Assembly: GCF_039555755.1 (NCBI RefSeq) | Contig: NZ_CP154631.1 | Span: 992,001-1,056,000 of the forward strand | DNA from: Pseudomonas sediminis | Lineage (GTDB): Bacteria > Pseudomonadota > Gammaproteobacteria > Pseudomonadales > Pseudomonadaceae | Direction of reading: 5' to 3' | DNA length: 64,000 nucleotides | In this document: piece after piece, positions 55,858 to 64,000 of the stretch | Layout: every line of letters starts with the position of its first letter | Position numbering within the stretch: the stretch's first letter is position 1 | Made by a program: the position numbers and the translations under genes | Notes under the pieces: model-generated | What the model saw: the letters and a program-made list of their open reading frames with translations, nothing else | What the model was told of the DNA's origin: nothing | Database searches by the model: none

Positions 55858-57744
55858 ATGAAACTGTCCCGTCTGGCTCTGGCCATCGCCGTCATGCCAG
55901 GTCTCTCGCTGGCCGCCGAGCCCTACGTGGCCGAGCCGCTGGTCGTCACCTCCGGGCGCCTGGCCGAACCGCAAGCGCAGGCTACCGCGGCGACCACGGT
56001 GTTCGAGCGGGACGACATCGAACGTCTGCAGGTCAGTAGCGTGCCCGACCTACTCAGCCGCGTGCCCGGTGTGTCTATCGTACAAAGCGGCGGTCGCGGC
56101 AGCCTCACCAGCCTGTTCCTACGTGGTGCCAACGCCAACCAGACCTTGGTGTTGGTCGATGGCGTACGCCTGAATGCCGCCGCCAGCGGCCTAGCCCGTC
56201 TGGAGTTTCTCAGCCCCGAGCAGATTGATCGTATCGAGGTCGCGCGCGGCGCCCGCTCGGCGCTTTACGGTTCCGACGCCATTGGCGGTGTGATCCAGAT
56301 ATTCACTCGGCGCGGCGAGGATGGCCTGCAGCCGCGCCTGCGCCTGGCCGCTGGCAGTCAGAAGACCTTCGAGCGCAGCCTGGGTCTGGCCGGCGGCGAC
56401 CAGCGCACCCGCTTCGACCTCGGCGCCAGCCTGGTCGAACGCGCCGGCTTCGACCGTTCCCAGGACGGCCGCGGTTACGACAACGATCACGACGGCCTGC
56501 GCCGCAAGGCCTTCAACCTGAGCCTGGAGCATCGCTTCAACGACCGCCTAAAGGGCGGCCTGAGCCTGCTCGAGCAACGTGGCGAGAGCGAGTACGACGA
56601 CCTGTTCAGTTTCGATCCGGGCAACCCCAGCGAACGCTTCAGCGTCTCCAGCATCGCCGGCCATCTCGAAGCACAACTCGCCGACGACTGGAGCAGCCGT
56701 CTGGAACTCGGCCATAGCGAGGATAAGAGCGAGAACCGCGACCCGCTGAATGCCGACAACAACTATGTCTACAACACGTACCGCGACAGCGCCGGCTGGA
56801 TCAACACCCTGCGACTCGGCGACGCTCACCAGTTGCTGCTCGGCCTCGATTGGTACGAAGACCGCCTTGGCAGCGACAGCGACTTCAGCCGCAGCAAACG
56901 CTGGAACCGGGCTGCTTTCGTCCAACACCGCTATCGTGGCAACGGCTTCGCCACCGAACTGGGCCTGCGCCACGACGACAACCAGCAGTTCGGCAGCGAG
57001 GACAGTTGGAGCGCAGCGCTGACGCTGGACCTGGCCGAGCATCTGGATCTGGTGCTGAGCTACAGTGAGGGTTTCCATGCGCCCACTTTCAACGACCTCT
57101 ACTTCCCGACCATTCCGTTCTACGGCGGCAACCCGGATCTCGCCCCGGAACGTTCGAAAACCTACGAGGCACAACTGCGTGGCGATCACCTGGATACCCG
57201 GTGGAGCCTGTCAGCCTACCGTACCGAGGTCGAGGATCTGATCACAGTGGTCAGCGACCCGGTGACGTTCTTTAGCACCCCAATGAACGTCAGCAAAGCG
57301 CGCCTGCAGGGCCTGGAACTGAGCATCGAACGCGAACTGCTGGGCTGGCAGGCGACCCTCGGCGCCAGTCTGCTAGACCCGCGTGACCGCGACAGCGGCC
57401 ACATTCTGCCGCGCCGAACGAAGCGCAGCCTGAGCCTGGACCTAGATCGTCAGTTCGGCGCGATCGCCGCCGGCATGACCTGGCAGGCCTTCTCCGGCCG
57501 TTACGACGATGCCGCCAACAACCGCAAGATCGCCGGCTACGGCCTGCTGGGCGCACGCGCGAGCTGGCAGATGAGCGATGAGCTGCTGTGGCAAATCAAG
57601 GTCGACAACCTTTTGGACAAAGACTACTCCCAAGCCCTGTATAGCCGACCAAACGATCCGTTCTTCAGCAACGTTAGCTATTACGGCTACCGCGAAGAAG
57701 GCCGCAGCGCCCTGCTCTCACTGACCTGGACGCCGCAACTCTGA
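55858..57744 (+). CDS. btuB: TonB-dependent vitamin B12 receptor
   Basis: 628-residue outer-membrane receptor. A signal peptide ends at LSLAAE, then a TonB-box-like EPLVVTSGR. The plug domain includes DLLSRVPGVSIVQSGGRG and VLVDGVRLN with EVARGARSALYGSDAIGG. The rest forms the 22-stranded barrel, ending in EEGRSALLSLTWTPQL. The upstream cobalamin riboswitch and downstream btuF support B12 as substrate. Confidence 0.95.
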   Translation: MKLSRLALAIAVMPGLSLAAEPYVAEPLVVTSGRLAEPQAQATAATTVFERDDIERLQVSSVPDLLSRVPGVSIVQSGGRGSLTSLFLRGANANQTLVLVDGVRLNAAASGLARLEFLSPEQIDRIEVARGARSALYGSDAIGGVIQIFTRRGEDGLQPRLRLAAGSQKTFERSLGLAGGDQRTRFDLGASLVERAGFDRSQDGRGYDNDHDGLRRKAFNLSLEHRFNDRLKGGLSLLEQRGESEYDDLFSFDPGNPSERFSVSSIAGHLEAQLADDWSSRLELGHSEDKSENRDPLNADNNYVYNTYRDSAGWINTLRLGDAHQLLLGLDWYEDRLGSDSDFSRSKRWNRAAFVQHRYRGNGFATELGLRHDDNQQFGSEDSWSAALTLDLAEHLDLVLSYSEGFHAPTFNDLYFPTIPFYGGNPDLAPERSKTYEAQLRGDHLDTRWSLSAYRTEVEDLITVVSDPVTFFSTPMNVSKARLQGLELSIERELLGWQATLGASLLDPRDRDSGHILPRRTKRSLSLDLDRQFGAIAAGMTWQAFSGRYDDAANNRKIAGYGLLGARASWQMSDELLWQIKVDNLLDKDYSQALYSRPNDPFFSNVSYYGYREEGRSALLSLTWTPQL

Positions 57745-57748
57745 TCTT

Positions 57749-57797
57749 GGTGCGCACGGCGCACCCTACCACCGCTGTAGGATGCACCGTGCGCACC
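57749..57797. repeat. GGTGCGCACGG / CCGTGCGCACC inverted repeat
   Basis: 21-base arms around a seven-base spacer with two GTAGG-type halves, between the convergent btuB and btuF genes. Confidence 0.65.
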
Positions 57798-57808
57798 GCC
57801 TGAGAGGG

Positions 57809-58603
57809 CTACCGCGCCCCCGCCATCCGCTCACATAACTGTTCGATGGCCCCGAGCATCTGCCAGCTGGGTCGTTCCAGGCCCTTGTCCGGCACAGCCC
57901 AAACCTGGCGGTGGCGCACCGCGTGCAATTGCGACCAGGCCTGCCAGGCGCTCAGCTCGGCATTGCTGCCACCAAGAATCACATCGGGATCACGCGCCAG
58001 TACCGCCTCGACGCTGATCTGCGGCGCCGGCTGCGGCAGGTCCTCGAACAGATTGCGCGCGCCACACACCTGCAGCGCATCGCCGATCAGTTGTTCGCCA
58101 CCGATGGTGTACAGCGGTTGGTGCCAGACCTGATAGAACACCGTCAGGGGCTGCTCCCGCTGGTAGCGCTGGCGCAGCGCGTGCAGCTCGGCGCGAAACT
58201 CGGCCGCCAGCCGCTCGCCCTGCTCCGCCCGGCCCACTCGCTCGCCAATGCGCACGAAGGCCTCACCGAGTTGGTCAAGGCGCTGCGGCTCGACGATCAA
58301 CAGGTCGATACCGAAACGCTGCAACTGCGCTTGTTGCGCCGGCGGCACGCTACCGGGTGCGATCAGGATCAGATCCGGCGCCAGCTGCAACAGTCGCTCG
58401 AATTCCAGCTGACCATAACGACCAACAGTGGGCAGGTGCGCCAGCGCGGCGGGACGCTCATCGCCTTCGAGCACGCCGACCAGCAGTTCAGCAGCATCCA
58501 GGTCGAGCATGATTTCACTGAGCGAGGGTGCCAGGCTGATTACCCGTTCGGCAGCTGACAGCGGCAACGCCAGCAGGCAAAGCGCGAGCAGCAGCGTGCG
58601 CAT
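57809..58603 (-). CDS. btuF: Periplasmic cobalamin-binding protein BtuF
   Basis: 264-residue class III binding protein. The signal peptide RTLLLALCLLALPLSAA precedes ERVISLAPSLSEIMLDL, the conserved start of the metal-chelate binding fold; GRYGQLEFERLLQLAPDLILI and VWAVPDKGLERPSWQ follow. It would deliver B12 from BtuB to a BtuCD transporter encoded elsewhere. The start at 58603 overlaps the stop of the upstream small membrane gene by one base; longer frames are out-of-gene extensions. Confidence 0.9.
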   Translation of the reverse strand: MRTLLLALCLLALPLSAAERVISLAPSLSEIMLDLDAAELLVGVLEGDERPAALAHLPTVGRYGQLEFERLLQLAPDLILIAPGSVPPAQQAQLQRFGIDLLIVEPQRLDQLGEAFVRIGERVGRAEQGERLAAEFRAELHALRQRYQREQPLTVFYQVWHQPLYTIGGEQLIGDALQVCGARNLFEDLPQPAPQISVEAVLARDPDVILGGSNAELSAWQAWSQLHAVRHRQVWAVPDKGLERPSWQMLGAIEQLCERMAGAR

Positions 58604-59016
58604 CAACCCAACTGGCGGGGTATGCGGTAGAGGCTGTGCAGCACGATGGACGACAGCGCCAGCAGAACCAGCGGGATCGCCTCGAGGCCAGCAAGGACTG
58701 CCAACGCGGCGATCCACGCAGGCAGCGCCGCGCCAAGCAAGGCGCGCAAACGAACACGATCCAGCTCCAGCCAGGCGGCAGGCTCGGCGTCGCTGTCGAG
58801 GACCTTCTCGGTCGCGATCAGGGCACGTTTGTAAGCGGAAAACAGCGGCAGGCTGACGAACATCGAGGCCAGGCCGGCAATGAACATCGGCATGCTCATG
58901 ACCGTGTGACCGCCACCGCCGAACAGCAGGTTGAACATGAACAAGGGCGCCAGCGCCACGCCCAGTTGACGCCACCAGGCCAGCGCAAGACGCCGCTTTA
59001 CCTGGCCTCGGGTCAC
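58603..59016 (-). CDS. Small integral-membrane protein of unknown function
   Basis: 137 residues with about four hydrophobic helices ([70 protein letters not shown]). I recognise no family. It lies between ribA, which it overlaps by four bases, and btuF, with which its stop overlaps, so it is part of a ribA-membrane-btuF transcript. Confidence 0.8.
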   Translation of the reverse strand: MTRGQVKRRLALAWWRQLGVALAPLFMFNLLFGGGGHTVMSMPMFIAGLASMFVSLPLFSAYKRALIATEKVLDSDAEPAAWLELDRVRLRALLGAALPAWIAALAVLAGLEAIPLVLLALSSIVLHSLYRIPRQLG

Positions 59017-59633
59017 AGGCGCTCCTCGGTCTCACCCTGATGCTGGTTGCCCAGCATATGACCGAGCTTACCGGCCTTGGTGGCGAGGTAGCGCTTGTTG
59101 TAGGGGTTGTGTGCAATCTGCAACGGCACACGGTGGTCCACGGCGATACCCATGTCACCCAGCGCTTTGACCTTGCGCGGGTTATTGGTCATCAGCTTGA
59201 GGCTGTGAATGCCTAGGTGCTCGAGCATCGGCAGGCAGATGGCGTAGTCACGCTGGTCAGCGCCGAAACCCAGGCGCTCGTTGGCTTCCACGGTATCGGC
59301 CCCACCGTCCTGCAGCTCATAGGCGCGGATCTTGTTCAGCAGACCAATGCCCCGGCCCTCCTGACGCAGATACAGCAGCACGCCGCGACCTTCGTTGGCG
59401 ATGGCCTGCAGCGCAGCCTGCAGTTGGGCACCACAATCGCAACGCAGGCTGAACAGGGCGTCGCCGGTCAGGCATTCGGAATGCAGACGCCCGAGCACCG
59501 GTGCACCGTCGGCAACATTGCCGAAGGTCAGGGCGACATGTTCCTTGCCGGTAACCTCATCGAGGAAACCATGCATGGTGAACACACCGAAGGGCGTGGG
59601 CAGTTGGGAGGCGGCGACAAACACGACGGACAC
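59013..59633 (-). CDS. ribA: GTP cyclohydrolase II
   Basis: 206-residue enzyme that opens GTP to start riboflavin synthesis. Zn-binding cysteines occur in [41 protein letters not shown] and [16 protein letters not shown] are family blocks. It starts at a GTG with AGGAG eight bases upstream. A second cyclohydrolase-like domain may exist in the RibBA protein at the window end. Confidence 0.96.
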   Translation of the reverse strand: MSVVFVAASQLPTPFGVFTMHGFLDEVTGKEHVALTFGNVADGAPVLGRLHSECLTGDALFSLRCDCGAQLQAALQAIANEGRGVLLYLRQEGRGIGLLNKIRAYELQDGGADTVEANERLGFGADQRDYAICLPMLEHLGIHSLKLMTNNPRKVKALGDMGIAVDHRVPLQIAHNPYNKRYLATKAGKLGHMLGNQHQGETEERL

Positions 59634-59744
59634 CGGATACTCCTAGCAATGAGTACGAAACAGGGCCGGCATTGTATCAGCAGCCCCCGCTGGCGGGTCA
59701 GTCAGAATTGCCGATCATCAGTATCGAAACGGTCAATGGCAACC

Positions 59745-60389
59745 TCAAAGCTTGGATTCGAGCACCAGCATGCCTTGTTCTTCGCGCCAGCCCACCCGAC
59801 CGAGGAAGCTCATACCCAGCAGGGCTTCATGCGGTGCATTCCCCTCCAGCACCACTGCCTCGACGCCGAGCACCTCGAGATCGCCGACCTTGACCCGGTC
59901 AAGCATCACGCGCCAGCCACGAGCGACACCACTGGCGGTGTTGACCTGTAGAGGCCGGCCACTGACTCGATAATCGATACCTAGGCGCCGGGCATGCGCG
60001 TCATTGAGAGCCACCGAGGTGGCACCGGTATCCACTAGAAACTGCACCGTCTGGCCGTTGACCGACCCGGCGACCCAATAGTGGCCACCAATACCCTTGG
60101 CGATACTCAGGCGTTTTCTCACCGGCTCGGCAAAACCGGCACTGTATTCCCGACTCAGTGGATAGGCGCGCTCGACACCCTCGACACGCAGCACCGCCCC
60201 CTGCTTGTCGACGCTGACCACCTCTACCCCGCCCGGACCGGTCTGGCCGACCCGCACCAGCTTGCGCTGGCCATCGACATTGACCACTGCGGCCCCGGGG
60301 AACAGCCCAACCACCTGAACCTGAGAAGCAGCGCAGACAACACTCGACCCCAACAGCGCCAACGCGGCGAGACAGTGACGAAACTGCAT
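59745..60389 (-). CDS. Exported retropepsin-like aspartic protease
   Basis: 214-residue protein with a signal peptide (LAALALLGSSVVCAAS) and a single retropepsin-type active site VDTGATSVAL with D120, T121 and G122. One such domain would have to dimerise to form an active site. The first 90 residues form a small beta-rich domain typical of the TIGR02281-type clan. It is periplasmic by inference. The role is unknown; it is not obviously linked to the riboflavin genes around it. Confidence 0.85.
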   Translation of the reverse strand: MQFRHCLAALALLGSSVVCAASQVQVVGLFPGAAVVNVDGQRKLVRVGQTGPGGVEVVSVDKQGAVLRVEGVERAYPLSREYSAGFAEPVRKRLSIAKGIGGHYWVAGSVNGQTVQFLVDTGATSVALNDAHARRLGIDYRVSGRPLQVNTASGVARGWRVMLDRVKVGDLEVLGVEAVVLEGNAPHEALLGMSFLGRVGWREEQGMLVLESKL

Positions 60390-60407
60390 GTAGGACGGCC
60401 TCCCGGC

Positions 60408-61136
60408 TCAATCGAAGGGATAAGGCTGCTGCCAGCGCGCGAAGATTGGCCGTAACGTCCCGGCCTTGACCAGCAGCGCCATGCGCTGATCGAACAGCTC
60501 GGCCAGGGCGCGCCCTCTGACGTTATCGGCAAAACCGATGTAAAGCGGCAACCAGGTCAGCTCGACCAACTGATAGCGGCCGCGTCGCGCAACATTCGCC
60601 AGCAGCAGCTCGAGTTCCAAATGGGAGTCGATATGGAAATCGGCATGCCCCTGATCAAGCATGCCAAGAATATCGCTATGCTGCCGAACTTCCCGGTAAT
60701 GCCGCACATTCGGCAGATAGCGCTGGTATTCGTAGCCGCGCTTCCAGACCAGATGCAGCTCACCGAGCGACTCCAGCGTGGGGGCCGGCTTGCCGCGCAG
60801 ACCGAGTGCACTGACGCGCTCGCCGTCGTAATGCCAGCGCGGATACAGCACACCTTCATCTATTTCATCGCGGTAGGAACCCACCCAGGCATCGGCACTG
60901 CCACGCTGCACCAGACCTACCGCACGGGTGTAAGGCACGCTCTGCACATGCAAGCGCCCCCCGACCGGCTCGAACACCTCACGCAGGATATCCCAGGCCA
61001 TGCCCGTGCCGTCGGCATTGGTGTGCCCTTCCCAGACTTCGCTGGCCACCTGAATCTCGTCCGGCGGCTGCAGTTCGGCATGCGCCGCCAGGATTACGCT
61101 CATGCCCAGCAGCAATGCCAACAGCCTCGCAGCCAT
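60408..61136 (-). CDS. Periplasmic amino-acid-type binding protein
   Basis: 242-residue solute-binding protein of the SBP family 3 type, with a signal peptide (LLALLLGMSVILAAHA). The mature chain has IQVASEVWEGHTNADGTGMAWDILREVFE and two-lobe features such as LGMLDQGHADFHID. No permease or ATPase gene adjoins it, so it is an orphan and may act as a sensor partner. The start at 61136 (MAARLL) is preferred to one 18 codons upstream. Confidence 0.85.
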   Translation of the reverse strand: MAARLLALLLGMSVILAAHAELQPPDEIQVASEVWEGHTNADGTGMAWDILREVFEPVGGRLHVQSVPYTRAVGLVQRGSADAWVGSYRDEIDEGVLYPRWHYDGERVSALGLRGKPAPTLESLGELHLVWKRGYEYQRYLPNVRHYREVRQHSDILGMLDQGHADFHIDSHLELELLLANVARRGRYQLVELTWLPLYIGFADNVRGRALAELFDQRMALLVKAGTLRPIFARWQQPYPFD

Positions 61137-61150
61137 CTTTGCTTGCCTCT

Positions 61151-61678
61151 CTAAAAGCCCAACAGCGCTGCATAACGATCCCAACCCCACACCAGCCCCT
61201 GCATGGCCAGCCAGGCGAATACCCCGGCGATCACGTCATCGAGCATGATGCCGACTCCGCCATGCACATGCCGGTCAACCCAGTGAATGGGCCAGGGCTT
61301 GACGATGTCGAACAAACGAAACATGAGAAAGCCTAGCAGCAACCAGACCCAACCCTCGGGCACCAGCCAGAGGGTGATCCACATGCCGACCATCTCGTCC
61401 CAGACGATGCCTTCATGGTCGTGCACGCGCAGGTCGTCGGCGACCTTGCCGCACAACCAGAAGCCGAACAGCATGGTGACCCCGAGCAGCAGCCAGTAGC
61501 CCCAGTCCGGCAGCATCTGCCACAGCGGCACGAACGGCAGCGCCACCAGCGAGCCCCAGGTACCCGGCGCCTTGGGCAGCGTGCCGGAACCGAAGCCGAA
61601 GGCGATGAAGTGCCACGGATTGCGCCACACCGAGGGCGGTACGTATTCGGCGGGAACCTGGTTGGGGTGATCGGTCAC
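61151..61678 (-). CDS. pgpA: Phosphatidylglycerophosphatase A
   Basis: 175-residue inner-membrane phosphatase that makes phosphatidylglycerol from PGP. Signatures are FGFGSGTLPKAPGTWGS near the N-terminus and VWDEMVGMWITLWLVP, with DRHVHGGVGIMLDDVIAG later. GTG at 61678 is preferred to GTG at 61684 because GGAG at 61684-61687 leaves proper spacing only for the former. It lies 15 bases after thiL. Confidence 0.95.
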   Translation of the reverse strand: MTDHPNQVPAEYVPPSVWRNPWHFIAFGFGSGTLPKAPGTWGSLVALPFVPLWQMLPDWGYWLLLGVTMLFGFWLCGKVADDLRVHDHEGIVWDEMVGMWITLWLVPEGWVWLLLGFLMFRLFDIVKPWPIHWVDRHVHGGVGIMLDDVIAGVFAWLAMQGLVWGWDRYAALLGF

Positions 61679-61693
61679 ACGCACTCCGTCCTG

Positions 61694-62647
61694 TCAGAAA
61701 TGTTGATAGCCGCCGCGCGGCGGTTCGATTGGCTGGCCGTTGGCGTCCAGCAGCTGCACCCCTATGCCGCTCAGTACACGGCCGATAATCTGGACTTCAG
61801 GCCAGTCACGCTGAATGTCGGCGAACAGCGCTGGCGGTAGGGTAAAGGCCAGGCGGTAGTCATCGCCACCACCGAGCGCGCAGACCCGCGCCTGCTCTTC
61901 ACCGGCAAAGGCGCGCAGCGCTGCAGACAGCGGCACACGCGCCAGCTCAATGTGCAGCGCGACCTGCGAGGCGTTGGCGATATGCCCGCAGTCCGCGAGC
62001 AGGCCGTCGGAAATATCCAGTGCTGCCGTGGCTCGGCCGCGCAGTGCCTGCCCCAGGGCCAGTTGCGGTTGCGGCGACCAGTAACGAGCCAGCAAAGGCT
62101 CGGCGACTTCAGGCATTGCATCACGCTGGGCTAATACCAGCGGCAGGGCGCCAGCAGCGTCACCCAGCTCGCCACCCACGCACAGCAGATCACCCTCCTG
62201 CGCACCGCTGCGCAACAGTGCCTGCCCGGCCGGCACTCGGCCGAACACGGTCAGCGTCAGGCTCAGCGGGCCACGCGTGGTGTCGCCACCGACCAACGCC
62301 AGCGAGCAGTTCTCGGCCATCTGCTGCAGGCCACGCGCGAACTCGGCCAGCCAGGTTTCACTGGCGCTCGGCAAGGTCAGCGCGAGGGTAAAGGCCAGCG
62401 GCGTAGCGCCCATGGCAGCCAGGTCACTGGCGGAGACGGCCAGCGCACGCTGACCGAGAAGAAAGGCATCGCAGGCGTTGGGAAAGTGCACCCCGGCAAC
62501 CAGCGTATCGGTGGACACCGCCAACTGCTCGCCCGCTGGCAACGCCAGCAGGGCGCAGTCATCGCCGATACCGCGAACCACGCCGTCACCGCCCTGAGCG
62601 CAACGGGCGGCGGCGAAATAGCGACGGATCAGCTCGAACTCATTCAC
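61694..62647 (-). CDS. thiL: Thiamine-monophosphate kinase
   Basis: 317-residue AIRS-family kinase that makes thiamine diphosphate. Marks include [14 protein letters not shown] at the N-terminus, [26 protein letters not shown] and [11 protein letters not shown]. It starts at a GTG that overlaps the nusB stop by GTGA, so the two are translationally coupled. Confidence 0.96.
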   Translation of the reverse strand: MNEFELIRRYFAAARCAQGGDGVVRGIGDDCALLALPAGEQLAVSTDTLVAGVHFPNACDAFLLGQRALAVSASDLAAMGATPLAFTLALTLPSASETWLAEFARGLQQMAENCSLALVGGDTTRGPLSLTLTVFGRVPAGQALLRSGAQEGDLLCVGGELGDAAGALPLVLAQRDAMPEVAEPLLARYWSPQPQLALGQALRGRATAALDISDGLLADCGHIANASQVALHIELARVPLSAALRAFAGEEQARVCALGGGDDYRLAFTLPPALFADIQRDWPEVQIIGRVLSGIGVQLLDANGQPIEPPRGGYQHF

Positions 62648-63123
62648 CGCTTGTTGGCGTTGACTTCGGCGGCACGCAGCTTGGGCGCTAGCTTGTCGAG
62701 GATGCCGTTGACAAACTTGTGCCCGTCAGTGGCACCGAACACCTTGGCCAGCTCGATACCTTCGTTGATCACCACCTTGTAGGGCACATCAACGCGGTTC
62801 TTCAGCTCGTAGGTGGACAGGCGCAGGATGGCCAGTTCGACCGGATCGATCTCTTCCAGCGGGCGATCGAGCAGCGGCGTGAAGGCCTCGTCCAGCTCGG
62901 TCTTCTGCCGCGGCACGCCGTGCAGAATTTCGTGGAAGTAAGCGCCATCGACCTTGCTGAAATCGTTGTCGACACGAAACTGCGCTTCGATCTCGTTCAG
63001 CGGCTGCCCGGCAATATGCCAGGAATACAGCGCCTGCATGGCCAGGGTACGGGCCTCACGGCGTGCGAGAATCTTGCCGCTGGGCCCCTTCTTGGCCGGC
63101 TGGCCGTTACCGGAGTTGCTCAC
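62644..63123 (-). CDS. nusB: Transcription antitermination factor NusB
   Basis: 159-residue all-helical NusB, which binds boxA RNA with NusE for rRNA antitermination. [20 protein letters not shown] and [21 protein letters not shown] are characteristic. It starts at a GTG overlapping the ribH stop (GTGA), a compact order riboflavin-nusB-thiL-pgpA common in Pseudomonas. Confidence 0.96.
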   Translation of the reverse strand: MSNSGNGQPAKKGPSGKILARREARTLAMQALYSWHIAGQPLNEIEAQFRVDNDFSKVDGAYFHEILHGVPRQKTELDEAFTPLLDRPLEEIDPVELAILRLSTYELKNRVDVPYKVVINEGIELAKVFGATDGHKFVNGILDKLAPKLRAAEVNANKR

Positions 63124-63596
63124 TTGGCCTCCAACTGCGCCAGCAGGCTGACCATTTCCAGGGCAGACAGCGCAGCTTCGGCACCCTTGTTACCTGCCTT
63201 GGTGCCGGAACGTTCGATGGCTTGCTCGATGGAGTCGACAGTCAGCACGCCGAAGGCGACCGGTACGCCATATTCCATGGAGACCTGGGCCAGACCCTTG
63301 GTGCACTCGCCGGCGACGTATTCGAAGTGCGGGGTGCCGCCGCGGATGACCGCGCCGAGGGCGATGATCGCCGCGTACTCACCACGCTGAGCGACCTTCT
63401 GGGTGACCAGAGGAATCTCGAAAGCACCCGGTGCTCGGATGATGGTGATCTCGCTCTCGCTCACGCCGTGGCGTACCAGGGCGTCGATGGCGCCACTGAC
63501 CAGGCTCTCGACGACGAAGCTGTTGAAACGGCCTACCACCAGGGCGTATTTGCCCTTCGGGGCGATGAAGGTACCTTCGATGGTCTTCAGGGTCAT
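63120..63596 (-). CDS. ribH: 6,7-dimethyl-8-ribityllumazine synthase
   Basis: 158-residue penultimate enzyme of riboflavin synthesis. [45 protein letters not shown] and [15 protein letters not shown] match the family throughout, with the catalytic His in PHFEYV. The start at 63596 (MTLKTIEG) is preferred to one four codons upstream. The RibBA gene lies upstream on the same strand past a repeat. Confidence 0.96.
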   Translation of the reverse strand: MTLKTIEGTFIAPKGKYALVVGRFNSFVVESLVSGAIDALVRHGVSESEITIIRAPGAFEIPLVTQKVAQRGEYAAIIALGAVIRGGTPHFEYVAGECTKGLAQVSMEYGVPVAFGVLTVDSIEQAIERSGTKAGNKGAEAALSALEMVSLLAQLEAK

Positions 63597-63659
63597 GACG
63601 GGTCTCACATGGGTTAAAGAGCCGGAGCGCTGAGCGCTCCGAAAATAAAATTCGTGCTC

Positions 63660-63790
63660 CCTAGGGAGCGGGCTTTGCTCCCCTCTCCCACCTGTGGGAG
63701 AGGGGCCGGGGGAGAGGGTTAGGCGTTGGCCATAACACCCTCTCCCGCCCTGCGGGCACCCTCTCCCATAAATGGGAGAGGGTCATCAGC
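63660..63790. repeat. CCCTCTCCC / GGGAGAGGG inverted repeats between ribBA and ribH
   Basis: Three to four CTCTCCCA...TGGGAGAG type hairpins in tandem, a common Pseudomonas intergenic repeat that falls inside the presumed ribBA-ribH transcript. Confidence 0.75.
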
Positions 63791-63810
63791 TTTGGCCCTT
63801 CGGGCCGCTT

Positions 63811-64000
63811 TTAATCGGCCGGCAGGTATTCTACAACTTCGAGGTCGAAGCCGGATATCGCGTTGAACTTCATCGGCGAGCTCATCAGGCGCATCTTGCG
63901 TACGCCAAGATCGCGCAGAATCTGCGAACCGGCGCCCACCGTGCTGTAGGTCGCAGGATTGGCCGGTTGCTGACGACCGATCAGCGCCAGCAGCTCGGGC
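63811..64000 (-). CDS. ribBA: RibBA: 3,4-dihydroxy-2-butanone-4-phosphate synthase/GTP cyclohydrolase II-like, 3' end only
   Basis: The last 63 codons of a gene entering from beyond the window. The C-terminus reads in part GAGSQILRDLGVRKMRLMSS and ends EVVEYLPAD, matching the cyclohydrolase II-like domain tail of RibBA. The separate ribA gene at 59013 suggests this domain may have lost activity, as is common in Pseudomonas; the active-site part is outside the window. Confidence 0.9.
   Translation of the reverse strand, partial: PELLALIGRQQPANPATYSTVGAGSQILRDLGVRKMRLMSSPMKFNAISGFDLEVVEYLPAD

Noticed and set aside
57809..59158. A 449-residue frame spanning btuF and the membrane gene
   Set aside because: It is the btuF frame extended upstream through two other genes; the signal peptide fixes the start at 58603.
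63660..63790. CRISPR-like tandem repeats
   Set aside because: The units are self-complementary CTCTCCC hairpins of unequal spacing without unique spacers; a known type of intergenic repeat.

Overview
The window is a high-GC chromosomal segment of a Pseudomonas-type gammaproteobacterium. The assignment rests on gene content and order. A complete wspABCDEFR cluster is present. The runs yceK-like/ubiX/mpl and xseB-ispA ... dxs ... ribA ... pgpA-thiL-nusB-ribH-ribBA match, from memory, the Pseudomonas aeruginosa backbone. The intergenic inverted repeats (GTAGGAGCG-, GTAGGGTGG- and GTAGCCCGGAT-type) are typical of the genus. I cannot name the species from sequence alone. No rRNA, tRNA, CRISPR array, prophage or complete insertion sequence was seen.

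Layout. 1-9.2 kb is housekeeping: a thiolase, an MBL-fold hydrolase, a YbaK-type deacylase, a YceK-like lipoprotein, ubiX, mpl, a GNAT enzyme, a fused protein that looks like a dead PP2C phosphatase plus dead Ser/Thr kinase, mtfA and ppa. 9.3-17.7 kb is the Wsp surface-sensing operon, which ends in the diguanylate cyclase WspR and makes c-di-GMP. 17.9-46.8 kb is one long catabolic region for hydroaromatic acids (quinate, shikimate) and protocatechuate. It holds dehydroquinate dehydratase, an AroE-like dehydrogenase, a TetR regulator, the dehydroshikimate dehydratase QuiC1, a DMT permease, a sugar-isomerase-like protein, a Gfo/Idh/MocA dehydrogenase, an IclR regulator, a TctBAC tripartite transporter, an OprD porin, a large chemoreceptor and a KstD-like flavin dehydrogenase. 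It also holds the beta-ketoadipate genes pcaC, pcaD, pcaB, pcaF, pcaJ, pcaI, pcaR, pcaG, pcaH and pcaQ, interrupted by an AEC permease and a ZapE-type ATPase. 46.9-64 kb returns to housekeeping: a TSUP permease, xseB-ispA, a one-chain acyl-CoA carboxylase plus an alpha/beta hydrolase lying between ispA and dxs, a cobalamin riboswitch with btuB, btuF and a small membrane protein, ribA, a retropepsin-like protein, a periplasmic binding protein, pgpA, thiL, nusB, ribH and the end of ribBA.

How the catabolic genes fit together. An OprD porin and the TctABC system would import a carboxylate, and the chemoreceptor would steer cells toward it. AroQ, the AroE-like enzyme and QuiC1 turn quinate or shikimate into protocatechuate. 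PcaGH opens the ring, and PcaB, C, D, IJ and F carry it to succinyl-CoA and acetyl-CoA. Four kinds of palindrome can be read between the genes: a TetR-type operator (three copies, quinate genes), a PcaR-type operator (pcaR, pcaI and the quinate region), an IclR-type GGAAC-GTTCC operator (two copies, linking the Gfo/Idh gene with the flavin dehydrogenase) and a PcaQ box in front of pcaH.

The most interesting signals are these. (1) A 160-bp MITE-like insertion with terminal inverted repeats and an 8-bp target duplication has split the carboxylase-hydrolase operon while copying the downstream ribosome binding site. (2) A two-copy IclR-type operator suggests an unassigned hydroaromatic side pathway. 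(3) A pair of intergenic repeats shows compensatory changes in both stems. (4) The phosphatase-kinase fusion has lost its catalytic residues in both halves.
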